Assembly (NCBI RefSeq): GCF_900116515.1 | Contig: NZ_FPBA01000023.1 | Location: 1-64,000, forward strand | Source of the DNA: Geodermatophilus amargosae | Lineage (GTDB): Bacteria > Actinomycetota > Actinomycetes > Mycobacteriales > Geodermatophilaceae | Length of the DNA: 64,000 bases | Direction: 5' to 3' | Part shown: positions 16,909 through 26,323 of the stretch, piece by piece | Numbering within the stretch: position 1 is the stretch's first letter | Layout of the letters: each line of letters begins with the position of its first letter | Program-made: the position numbers and the translations under genes | The notes under the pieces: generated by a model | Database searches by the model: none | The model's input: only the letters and a program-made list of their open reading frames with translations | What the model was told of the DNA's origin: nothing

Positions 16909-18003
16909 TCAGACCCCTCCGACCGACCCGGGGACGCCGTCCCCGAGGAACGCGGCGAGGTCGGCGGCCTCGGTCCCGATCTCGCCGCGCTCGGCCGGGG
17001 TGAGCTGCCGCAGCGGCTGCACGGTCACCGCGACCCCACCGCCGTCGCGGTCGCGGCCCGTCCAGGTGGCGGCCACGGAGCCGTCGACCAGCACCAGCCG
17101 GGCACCGGTGACGCTGAGCCCCCGGTGCCCGTCGTCGACGATCCGCGACCGGTCGTCGTAGCCGAGGACGGCGTTGTCGAAGGCGGGGAGGAAGCGCACC
17201 GGCGCGGGCTCGTCGCGGTCGGGGAGCGGGGCGTCGGGGACGTCGAGCAGCTCGCGACCGCGCTCGTCGCGGAAGGACCGCAGCTGCGGCCGCAGCCGGG
17301 CGACCACCGCGGGCAGGCCGCTGAGACCGCACCAGGCGCGCAGATCGGCGCTCGCGGCGGGCCCGTACGCGCGCAGGTAGCGCAGCACCAGGTCGTCGAG
17401 GACCTCCTCGTGCGGCCCGTCGGCGAGGTCGCGGCCCAGCCAGGCGCGCACCGTGGTGTTGCGGGCCGGCGCTTGCTGCCGCCACAACCCGCGCGGCGTC
17501 GTCTGCACCAGCGGCAGGAGGCTGGACAGGGCGTCGCCGAGGTCGCGGGCGGCGGCCTCCGGCCAGCGGTCGCCGAGCGTTCGCCCGACGTCGGGCAGCG
17601 TCCGCGGCTCCGCGGCGAACAGCGGCTCGGCCGCGGCGGCGAGCTCGGCGAGGTCCACCCCGGGCAGCCGCCGCCCGAGCGTTCCGGTGGCGCGGGCGAC
17701 CAGCATCGCCTGGTGCACCGGCCGCAGCCGCAGGCAGTCCTCGGCGGTGACCAGGTGCATCGTCCGGCGCATGAGCTGCGTGCGGACGACGCGGCGGGAC
17801 TCCAGCAGGCCGTCGAGCTCGCCGGGGCGGAACGCGGCCAGCCGTGACCACAGCCCGACGTGCGGCTCCTGGGGCTCCTGCGCCTGCAGTCCGGCCAGGT
17901 ACCCGACCGCGGCGAGGGGGTCGCGCGGGTCGCGCCGCAGCAGCAGCTGCCGGGCGAGCGTGGCGCGGTCGAGCGCGCCGGTCCAGGACGACGGCTCCGG
18001 CAC
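16909..18003 (-). CDS. winged helix DNA-binding protein, HTH_42/AlkZ-like
   Basis: A 364-aa protein of the HTH_42 (YcaQ/AlkZ) superfamily, made of three tandem winged-helix units. The N-terminal LAGLQAQEPQEP contains QAQ, which matches the catalytic QxQ motif of Streptomyces AlkZ interstrand-crosslink glycosylases. Many standalone actinobacterial members have no proven activity. The gene starts with GTG and its 3' end converges on the SRPBCC gene 8 bp away. No antibiotic cluster needing self-resistance is adjacent. Confidence 0.8.
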   Translation of the reverse strand: MPEPSSWTGALDRATLARQLLLRRDPRDPLAAVGYLAGLQAQEPQEPHVGLWSRLAAFRPGELDGLLESRRVVRTQLMRRTMHLVTAEDCLRLRPVHQAMLVARATGTLGRRLPGVDLAELAAAAEPLFAAEPRTLPDVGRTLGDRWPEAAARDLGDALSSLLPLVQTTPRGLWRQQAPARNTTVRAWLGRDLADGPHEEVLDDLVLRYLRAYGPAASADLRAWCGLSGLPAVVARLRPQLRSFRDERGRELLDVPDAPLPDRDEPAPVRFLPAFDNAVLGYDDRSRIVDDGHRGLSVTGARLVLVDGSVAATWTGRDRDGGGVAVTVQPLRQLTPAERGEIGTEAADLAAFLGDGVPGSVGGV

Positions 18004-18150
18004 CCCTGCCCACGGACGCTTGTGTACCGCAGGGGGACGACAGCGTCCGCTCCGACCACGTCACCTGTGCCGTACCGTCCGGCGCCGCAGGAAGAGTGAC
18101 CTGGATCACACCAGTCGGTGTCGGTCCGGTCGGACACCACGGAGGTCCTC

Positions 18151-18456
18151 ATGCGCACGTCCATCCGTTGTGCCGCCGTCACCGCCGGCGTGTTCGTCGC
18201 CGTCGGTCTCGCCGGCCCCGCCGCGGCCGCGCCGAGGCCCGGCGTCTGCTCACCAGCATTCGACGACGTCACCGTCGGAGAGCTCGCCGAGGTCCTCCAG
18301 GACGCGGACCCCGACCTGACGGAGGACGAGGCGGCGGCGAACGCGTCAGGCGCCTTCGCCGCGTTCAACAAGAACGGCGATGCCTACCTCTGCTACCGGG
18401 ACATCGGCAAGGAGTTCTACGTCAACGTCATCGACAACGCGGTGCAGCGGCGCTGA
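18151..18456 (+). CDS. small secreted protein of unknown function
   Basis: A 101-aa protein with a clear Sec signal peptide (RTSIRCAAVTAGVFVAVGL...AAA-AP). The mature ~70 residues contain two Cys (GVCSPAF and YLCYRD), likely a disulfide. No family is recognised. GGAGG at 18141-18145 precedes the ATG, which decides this start over an earlier in-frame GTG. Confidence 0.65.
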   Translation: MRTSIRCAAVTAGVFVAVGLAGPAAAAPRPGVCSPAFDDVTVGELAEVLQDADPDLTEDEAAANASGAFAAFNKNGDAYLCYRDIGKEFYVNVIDNAVQRR

Positions 18457-18468
18457 GCCGCCGCGGGC

Positions 18469-18789
18469 TCAGGCCGCCAGCGGGTGGTGGTGGCAGCGGC
18501 CGCCGCTGGTGGCCCGGGCGCCGCAGGGCGTTCCGGCCTTCGTCACGCCGCCGTTGTCGCCGCAGCGGGCCGGCTTGGCGGCGGGCTGCTCGACCGTCTC
18601 GGCAGCCAGTGCCGGGCGCGGGAAGGCGAGGACGACGGCGTCGTGCTCGACGGCCGTCGGGACCTGCTGGGGAGCGGTCTCGACGGCGGCAGCGGGGACC
18701 GCACGGCCGGCGCGGCGGTGCAGCGCGGACGCGGCGGTCAGGCCGGCGGTGAAGGCGGCGAGGGCAGTGACGACGTGGCTGGCGCGCAT
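18469..18789 (-). CDS. small exported protein with Cys/His-rich C-terminus
   Basis: A 106-aa protein that starts with a hydrophobic segment (VVTALAAFTAGLTAAS) and ends in CGDNGGVTKAGTPCGARATSGGRCHHH, a Cys/Gly/His motif that could bind a metal. The frame continues upstream of the chosen ATG into the lower-GC island edge without homology. It converges with the preceding secreted protein with 12 bp between stops. Function unknown. Confidence 0.5.
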   Translation of the reverse strand: MRASHVVTALAAFTAGLTAASALHRRAGRAVPAAAVETAPQQVPTAVEHDAVVLAFPRPALAAETVEQPAAKPARCGDNGGVTKAGTPCGARATSGGRCHHHPLAA

Positions 18790-19020
18790 GCCCGACTCAT
18801 CGGCGGACTTGAAACGTCGTCGAACACCCAAGCAACAGCCTTCCCACCCGTCACTCGCGTAAAGGTTGTGTGGCTCGGAGAGTTGGAACATCGAAGGCGA
18901 CGCTTGCCCCGGAGGTCCGGGCGATGACCGCATCGGACCGATTGCCAGAGGGCGAGACTCGCTACCGCCGAGTGTGGTCCCTATCGCTCGTACCCGGTCC
19001 CCAGTCCTACAGTCCTGGCT
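18790..19020. other. left edge of a lower-GC island
   Basis: Base composition drops visibly from about 18,800 onward (A/T-ending codons and AT-rich runs such as CGTAAAGGTTGTGTGG) compared with the GC-saturated flanks. No tRNA, integrase or direct repeat matching the right edge was found. The promoter of the ATPase gene probably lies here. Confidence 0.45.
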
Positions 19021-21035
19021 GTGACCTCTGGCGCACCAACTCCGAAGAAGCTAGCCAACGTCAAGGACGACATTCGCAGTCTCGTCAGCCAGGACACCCT
19101 AGCTGCCGAGGTCTCTATCGCCCTTGACGGCCTATTCGAGATTACAAGCTACCGCCGCTTCAAGGCGTACAACGGCAGCTATGTGGGAATGTACGCTAAG
19201 CCGACGAAGACAATTCGAGGTTCGCTCGTCGTCGAGCGCGAGGTTTTTGTGCTTATCGCTAATTACTCCGCGTTGCACGCGCGCACTATCACTGTCTGCC
19301 AGGATGCTATCCATGCCGAACAGCCCCGCCTTCAACCTGCCTTAACTATCATCGTTCATGCAGATCCGGAAGGGGATGCAAACCTTCGATCGTGGGGCAG
19401 GGAAGCGGGCCTGACGGTCTTGCCGATCTACCGGCCGGGAGCTGGCGCGATGCCGCCAGCGGCGGTTGTCCGTCAACGCCTTGCCCGTGAGCTTTTCGCT
19501 ACGGACAGCTTTCAAGTGACGGGGCCAGTAAGTGATGACTCGGACTTCTTTGGTCGTCGGGAACAAGCTAACGAGCTATTAAGACAGTTGCAGGCCGGTA
19601 GGATTGCGGCTCTTTTGGCCTGCGCAAGGTCGGCAAGACCTCGATGCTTAATAGGGTGATCGACCTTGCCAGTGTCGCTGGGGCGCCAAAGGTGGCCATG
19701 ATTGACTGCTCTTTGCGAGGCTTTAATGAGATGAACGCATCCACCGCACTGAAGGCGGTTGCCAGGCTGGCGCGCCTGGCGAGTCAACAAGGGTATGCGC
19801 ACATCAGTCAGACGCTAGGTCGCAGCGACAACGATATTATGACCACGTTTGATGCGTTGTGGAGTTCGCCAACTGCAAAGGCGCCTCTCCTCATCGTCTT
19901 CGATGAAGTGGATTACATAACGCCCGACTCTCCCATCAGTACGCACTGGCGGGAGGAATTCAATGAGTTCTGGAGGGAGTTTCGCGCCCTAGTCCAGGAG
20001 TCCAAGCGCCACGACCTAACGCTGAGCGTGCTCGTAAGTGGGGTAAGTAGCCAAAGTTTCAGAATCGCGGAGATCGACGGTGTGGAGAACTCGGTGTTGC
20101 ACTTTGTGCCCGAGGACTACCTAAGTCCCTTCGCCGAGCAGGCGGCGGACGCAATGATCAACGCTCTAGGCAAGCGTTGCGGCCTCGCCTTTACCCGAGA
20201 CGCCCGAGAAGCGCTGGCTCAGGCGTCGGCGTATCTGCCGTATTGGATCCGTATGGCGGGATCATACGTGCATCGTCACATCGAGGTTGAGGGCAGGCCG
20301 GCCGAAGTCGATGCACGGCTTGTGTCGCAACTTTGCAACGAATTCGCCGAGACCGAAGGTGCAGAGATCAGTCGCGTAGCGCTTCAGAACCTCAAACGGG
20401 TCGATCAACCCATGTTCGATCTACTACTGCGTGTCGCCGGCGGCGAGCTCGTGAATGCGCGCCAGGCCCGGCCGCTGGTCAACTACGGCTTGGTCCGGCA
20501 GCGGGCGGGAAACATCTTGGTGGACAGCGTGATGGTCCGGCGGGGTCTCGAACTGCTGCAAAGTCAAGCGGAGCATCCGGGCGTAGACGAGGCTGGAGAG
20601 GTCACCGCGAGCCGTCGAACGCTCGAATTGGACGAAAGTGAATGGGCGGAGGAGCTCGCGTCGATAAGTCGGCGACGTAATATCCTCGAGCGTAAGGCCA
20701 GGGAGTTTGTCCGCCTTGTCTTGAAGATGTCCCTACCGACTGGTCGGGACTGGGTGACTGCAGTTACCTCCGCCTTGGTCGAGCGGCGGCGAGAGGAGTG
20801 CGCCGGACTTGCCCCTGATGCTCTCATGTCGAAGCTGTACTGGCTTGAACTGAGTGCGATCATCGGTCGGGAATGGCTGCATTTCGAGCGCTTCTTTCAA
20901 GACAAAAAGCGGCTTCTAGGAGCGTTTTCTCTGCTCAATGAGCGGCCAGATGCTCATGCGAAGGACATTGATCTCGCGGATGTTGCGTTGCAGCGTAGAG
21001 AGTTGACTTGGCTCGAGGAGCGGATTGCTCAATAG
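19021..21035 (+). pseudogene. AAA/STAND-like ATPase with unassigned N- and C-terminal domains, frameshifted
   Basis: Restoring one T in the TTTT run at 19613-19616 gives exactly 672 codons (671 aa). Residues 1-170 form an unassigned alpha/beta domain (LVVEREVFVLIANYS). The ATPase follows: GRREQANELL, Walker A GLRKVGKTS (about 200) and Walker B LLIVFDEVD (about 295). A winged-helix-like region and a helical C-terminal domain (about 560-671) complete it. The last domain has NERPDAHAKD, reminiscent of HEPN-type RNA-binding domains but without a perfect RxxxxH. As it stands, the first frame stops at 19657-19659, just after losing Walker A. Codon use is far more AT-tolerant than in the neighbours, which suggests transfer. 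A defence role is inference. Confidence 0.7.
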
Positions 21036-21300
21036 GCCTTGGATCGACGCGGCTCTTCCGTTGCCCCCGCCGGTCCCTCAGCCTACCCAGCGTCGGCGCC
21101 GCCCCTCCTCGCCAGCTGGGCGGACGGGGCCGCGCCGATCTGCCGTGCACGGAGCCTGTCGTGGTCAACAGGACAGCGGTCAGCATTTGTTGCTGAGGCT
21201 TTAACCTCAGGACGCCACCGGGTGCATAACGGTTCAGGAGAGGAGCACCGACTGGCGACGAGCACCAGCGTTGAGAGGTTCCTACGGTCGATGTCCGCGC
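21036..21300. other. right edge of the lower-GC island
   Basis: Composition returns to the GC-rich norm by about 21,300. There is no gene on either strand that I can support, and no attachment-site-like repeat matching the left edge. Confidence 0.4.
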
Positions 21301-21711
21301 TCAGGACGACAGGTGCGCCTGCTTCGGCGCCAGCCCGCGGTCAGCCTCGGCGGCCACGGACTGCCGCGACGCCCCCGACGCGGCCACCACGACCGCGCCG
21401 ACCAGCCCCTCCACCAGCGGCGCCGCCGACAGCGTCACCCGCGACCGGACGTCGTCGTCGAGGAACTCCAGGGCCGTCTCGGCGGACAGCACCGCGCTAC
21501 CGAGGTCCATGAGCACCACGACGCCCTCGCCGGAGTCGGCCTGCCCGATCGCGTCGGCCACCGCGGCGGCGTCGGTGCCCAGCCCGCCGTCCTCGGTGCC
21601 CGCGGCGACGGCGACGGCGAGCTCCCGGCCGGGCAGCATCTGCCGGGCCAGCTCCACCGCGGCGTCGGCCAGCGCGCGGCTGTGCGAGACGACGACGATG
21701 CCGACGGTCAC
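21301..21711 (-). CDS. dhaM: dihydroxyacetone kinase phosphotransfer subunit DhaM
   Basis: A 136-aa EIIA-Man-like protein. The phospho-acceptor is His9 in GIVVVSHSRALA, and LMDLGSAVLSAE is the family signature. It is the short single-domain form: E. coli DhaM also carries HPr and EI-like domains, absent here, so phosphate must come from the general PTS (EI/HPr) encoded elsewhere. It relays phosphate to ADP bound on DhaL. The GTG start overlaps the dhaL stop by 4 bp. Confidence 0.92.
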   Translation of the reverse strand: MTVGIVVVSHSRALADAAVELARQMLPGRELAVAVAAGTEDGGLGTDAAAVADAIGQADSGEGVVVLMDLGSAVLSAETALEFLDDDVRSRVTLSAAPLVEGLVGAVVVAASGASRQSVAAEADRGLAPKQAHLSS

Positions 21712-22342
21712 GACCGCCCCATTGTGGCCGCGGCCGCCTCGACCAGCATCGTCACCGACGTCGCGCCCGGGTCCATGTGCCCGGCGCTGCGCTCGCCGAG
21801 GTAGCTGGCCCGGCCCTTGCGGGCGACCAGCGGCACGGTCGCGTCGCGGCCCTGCGCCGCAGCCTCCGCAGCCGCGGCCAGCGCGTCGGCCAGCGGCTTC
21901 CCGGCACCCACGCCGGCGTCGAGGGCGTCGCAGGCCGGGCCGAGCGCGTCGACCATCGTCTTGTCGCCGGCCTCGGCCTTGCCGCGCGCGAGCACGCCCT
22001 CGAGCCCGGCCCGCAGCGCCCGGGCCACCGCGGCGTCGTCGAGGTCGCCGTCCCCCGCGGCGCCGGCCATCCGCAGGAAGAGGGTGCCGTAGAGCGGGCC
22101 GCTGGCGCCGCCGACCTTGCTCACCAGGGTGGCGCCGGTCTTCTTCAGCAACCCCGCGGCGTCGGTGGGCGGCGCGTCGTCCAGCACGGCGACGACGGCG
22201 GCCATCCCGCGGTCCATGTTCGAGCCGTGGTCGGCGTCGCCGATGGCGGCGTCGAGCGCGGTGAGCTCGTCGCGGCGCTCGTGCACCACCTCGGCGAACC
22301 GGCGCAGCCAGGCGGTCAGGTCGTCCACACCGACCGCCACGC

Positions 22343-22346
<4 letters not shown>
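21708..22346 (-). CDS. dhaL: dihydroxyacetone kinase subunit DhaL
   Basis: A 212-aa ADP-binding subunit. [15 protein letters not shown] holds the Asp cluster that binds the Mg-[16 protein letters not shown] and GDKTMVDAL are further family motifs. Together with DhaK it phosphorylates dihydroxyacetone to dihydroxyacetone phosphate in the cytoplasm. The GTG overlaps the dhaK stop by 4 bp, which sets the start. Confidence 0.93.
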
Positions 22347-23338
<992 letters not shown>

Positions 23339-23629
23339 CGTGTGCACCTGACCTCGGGGGACGAGCGGGACCGTCCCGGAGGCTAGGGCCGTGTGATCGG
23401 CAGCACAACGAGGAGGTCGGTCGCGGAGTCCTCGCTGCTCCGCGTGCACGACGGGCGCCGGGAAAGCCCCGGGGAAGGCGCGGGCCGCACCGGACGCCGC
23501 GTCGCCGAACCCGGCTCCGAGGTCTTGGGCGAGACCGCTGACGTTCCGGCCGAAGGCCTTGCAGCCGCCGGGTCCCGGTGCGCGTCGGCGTCGTGGTCGG
23601 GCGGCCGAGCGGGGCGGGACCGACGGTCA
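23339..23629. other. gap upstream of dhaK
   Basis: About 290 bases with no supported gene. It should contain the dha promoter; I could not identify -35/-10 boxes or an operator with confidence. Confidence 0.35.
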
Positions 23630-23660
23630 CCGGCCGGGCACGCAGGGCGTGCCCGGCCGG
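23630..23660. terminator. perfect 13-bp hairpin
   Basis: CCGGCCGGGCACG at 23630-23642 pairs perfectly with CGTGCCCGGCCGG at 23648-23660 around a CAGGG loop. It is 20 bp past the stop of the minus-strand PRC-barrel gene and probably ends its transcript. Confidence 0.8.
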
Positions 23661-23680
23661 CTCCCGTCGGACGCCTGCGG

Positions 23681-25048
23681 TCAGCCCTTGCCGGTGAGGC
23701 GCGTGGCGGCCTGCTGGATCTGCCCGTAGTCGCCGTAGCGGGCGCCGACGACGTAGCCGGCGCCCGCGCCGAGACCGAGCGAGGTGAGCCGGGCGGCCCG
23801 CTTGCCGGTCTTCTTGATCCGGTGACCGGCCTCGGCGACCTCCTCGGGCACCGACTCGATGGCGCCGCCGACCTTCATCGCCGCGCGCAGGCCGGTCGAG
23901 CCGAGCTCGGCGCCCGCCTCGGCCACCCGGGACAGCGCGGCGGCGGCCAGCTCGCTGCCGACGTCGACGACCTGCCGGGTGAGGTCGGCACCGACGTTGG
24001 CGCCGGTCTGCAGCGCGTGCCCGGTGCTCGCGAGGAGCGGCCCGGCCGCGGAGGCACCCGAGCGGGTGGCCTCGCCGAGCCGGTGGGCCACGTCGGCCAC
24101 CGCGGGACCAGCTGCCGACGCGCCGCTGAGCGCCGCCTCGCGGACCGACTGCGCGGTCTTCGACACCGCCGGTGCGGCTGCCGAGGCGCTGGTGAGGGCC
24201 GCCTCGCGCACCGATTGCGCGGCGTTGGCCACCACCGGGGCGGCCGCGGCCACCAGGTGCTCCACCCGCGCGCGCCCGGTCGTCGGGACGGCCTGCGCCT
24301 GCCGGGCGGCGCGGCGTCCGGTGAGGCGCGCGACGCGGGACGCCTTCACGGCCTTGGCGCGTCCCGTGCGTCGTGCCGCGCGGGTCGCCTTCGTGGCCTT
24401 GCGTCCCGTGCGGCGTGCCCCGCGGGACACCCGCACCTTCGGCTGTTGCCGCCGGCGCAGCACGGAGAAGACCACGCCACCCAGCGCCAGCACCGCGGCC
24501 ACCGCACCGGCGATCCCGGCGGTCGGCCGCCCGCTGCCGGTCTGCTCGGCGCGGCCGAAGTCGCGGTCACCGGGCTGCGCCACCGGCGGCGGGGGCGGGA
24601 GCTCCTCGACCTCCTCGGTGACCGGCGCGGGCGTGGCGACCGGCGGGGGCGCGGACACGCCGCCGGGCGTGGCCACGGTCGTCGTCGCGGGCACCTCGGC
24701 GTCGGGCGCCGGCAGCAGGCTGTCGGAGGCCTCGGTGGAGGTCTCGATGCCGTAGTGCCGGTAGAGCGCCGCCTCCTGGTCGGTGGTCAGCTCGCGGCTC
24801 TCGCCGTAGCGCGGGGCGCCGTCGACCAGGCCGCGGTCGACGACCACCTGCACCCGGTCGCCCGCCTCGGTGGCGTCGAACAGCGGGACCACCACGGTCG
24901 TGCCGGCCATGTCGGCGTAGAGCCACTCAGGCGCGCCGGTGTCCTCGTCCGCGAGCAGGTGCGTGATCGTGCCGATGTCCGCACCGTGCCGGTCGACCAC
25001 CGTCTTGCCCACCCAGTCCCGCACCGAGTCCCGATCGGGCAGTGCCAT
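23681..25048 (-). CDS. PRC-barrel protein with histone-like basic region and Ala-rich repeats
   Basis: A 455-aa protein. Residues 5-85 are a PRC barrel (WVGKTVVDRHGADIGTI). A proline-rich linker follows, then one transmembrane helix (about 180-200, AGIAGAVAAVLALGGVVFSVL). Next is a lysine/arginine/alanine-rich stretch (RTGRKATKATRAARRTGR) like H1-type histone tails. Repeats of the form QSVREAALxSASAAxP come after it, and the end, GAGAGYVVGARYGDYGQIQQA, matches the N-terminus of the protein at 3216-3716. PRC barrels often act in stress or RNA-associated proteins. A nucleic-acid-binding membrane protein is plausible but unproven. Confidence 0.7.
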   Translation of the reverse strand: MALPDRDSVRDWVGKTVVDRHGADIGTITHLLADEDTGAPEWLYADMAGTTVVVPLFDATEAGDRVQVVVDRGLVDGAPRYGESRELTTDQEAALYRHYGIETSTEASDSLLPAPDAEVPATTTVATPGGVSAPPPVATPAPVTEEVEELPPPPPVAQPGDRDFGRAEQTGSGRPTAGIAGAVAAVLALGGVVFSVLRRRQQPKVRVSRGARRTGRKATKATRAARRTGRAKAVKASRVARLTGRRAARQAQAVPTTGRARVEHLVAAAAPVVANAAQSVREAALTSASAAAPAVSKTAQSVREAALSGASAAGPAVADVAHRLGEATRSGASAAGPLLASTGHALQTGANVGADLTRQVVDVGSELAAAALSRVAEAGAELGSTGLRAAMKVGGAIESVPEEVAEAGHRIKKTGKRAARLTSLGLGAGAGYVVGARYGDYGQIQQAATRLTGKG

Positions 25049-25163
25049 GGTCGTCTCCCCACACCTCCGGGGCCGGACCCGGTTGGCCCGGCCGCTGCCG
25101 TCTCCGCGCCCCTACCCAGGGCGTCCCCGGCGAACCCGAGGAAATCCCAGGTCGAGGACGAGC

Positions 25164-25214
25164 GTGTGCGCTGACGCCGCTTGCGGGCGGCCGGGACGCG
25201 GCGTCAGCGCACAC
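25164..25214. repeat. 51-bp palindromic repeat, copy 1
   Basis: Perfect 17-bp inverted arms (25164-25180 and 25198-25214, starting GTGTGCGCTGACGCCGC) enclose a 17-base spacer. It overlaps the 3' end of the alpha/beta hydrolase gene and supplies its stop codon. Copies 2 and 3 lie at 27288-27338 and 28772-28822, always at gene ends. Probable mobile REP-like element doubling as terminator. Confidence 0.85.
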
Positions 25215-26075
25215 CCTCGGCTGCGGCTGCGGCTGCGGCTGCGGCTGCGGCTGCGGTGCTCGGGGCCGGGACGCCGGCGCCGTGGCGGGCGAGGAAGTCG
25301 AGGGCCGTCGCGGCCACCTCCTCCCACCCCGCGTCGGCCCCGAGGGAGTGGCCGCGGTCGGGGAAGGTGACCAGCTCGGTGACGCCGGTGCCGTGCCGTC
25401 GCTGGATGCGGGCGGCGGCACGGACCGACGCGGCGGGCACGGTCCGGTCGCGGCCGGCGGCCACGAGCAGCACCGGCCCCCGCTCCCGGCGGGTGGCGAC
25501 GGCGGCCTCGCTGCGCGGCGTGACCGCGGCCAGCCCGGCCTGGAACAGCGGCCGGGCGGGGGAGGGGATGGCGTACGCGTCGTACAGCCGGTCGGACTCC
25601 TCGCGCGGGACGGCGCTGGCGAAGCCGCGGGCGAAGCTGTCCGGCGTGTGCGCCCACGTGCCGTTCCGCAGGCCGGGCCGGGACAGCACCGGCCAGGCCG
25701 TGCGCAGTTGCCCCGGCGGAGCACGAGGTTGCCGCGGAACTGCGCCGGTGACAGCGCCACACAGGCGCGGGTCAGGCCCATCCCGTGCAGCTGCTGCGCG
25801 ACCAGCCCGCCGAAAGAGTGGCCGACGACGACCGGCGCCGCGGGCAGGCCGGCGATGACCTCCGCGTAGGAGTCCGTGACGTCGCGGATGCCGACCCCGG
25901 CGACTGCCTCCGGGTGCTCCCGGGCCTCGGCCACGGTGGGCGGCTCGCCGGGCCAGCCCGGTGCGACCGGCGCGTAGCCGCGGACGGCGAAGAGCTCGGT
26001 CCAGGGCCTCCAGCTCGAGGCGTGCAGCCACAGGCCGTGCACGAAGACGACGGGGACGGGGGCGGGGGTGGTCAC
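25204..26075 (-). pseudogene. alpha/beta hydrolase, frameshifted
   Basis: Adding one base near 25711-25722 gives 291 codons (290 aa). The N-terminal part has FVHGLWLHASSW (oxyanion region) and the nucleophile elbow VVVGHSFGGL. After the break come the acid residue in VAAGRDRTVP and the His in FPDRGHSLGADAGW. Read as written, the first frame runs on to 24927 in unrelated sequence. The C-terminus is an alanine run encoded by GGCTGC repeats. Both halves look intact, so a sequencing undercall is as likely as a real mutation. The substrate is unknown. Confidence 0.8.
25219..25256 (-). repeat. GGCTGC hexanucleotide microsatellite
   Basis: Six uninterrupted GGCTGC units encode a polyalanine run at the C-terminus of the hydrolase. 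Arrays like this change length by slippage. Confidence 0.8.
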
Positions 26076-26323
26076 GGCGGGCCTCCGGTCGGGGCGGCGC
26101 GGCTCCGGGGCGGGCCGCGGACGCCGGGAACGCTAGGGGCGCACACCGGTCCCGACCGTGCCCTGCGTGCCCGGCACCGGACCCTCGCTGCCGACCCCGC
26201 CGTCCCGTGTGCGGATCCGCCGACGCAGGGGTTCCCGGCGCGGGCCGTGGCCGCCAGGATCGCCCGGGGGATGCCGCCCTCCCCGCCAGGCACCGACGCC
26301 GGCCCACCCGACCTGGAGGCGCC

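Noticed and set aside
19644..21035. Independent ATPase gene starting at ATG 19644
   Set aside because: It would lack Walker A (GLRKVGKTS ends just before it), and one added base fuses it perfectly to the upstream frame.
18790..21300. Prophage or integrative element with attachment sites
   Set aside because: No integrase, tRNA or matching direct repeats at the composition boundaries.
23393..25174. A 593-codon plus-strand frame
   Set aside because: Antisense to the PRC-barrel gene, low-complexity, no family signature.
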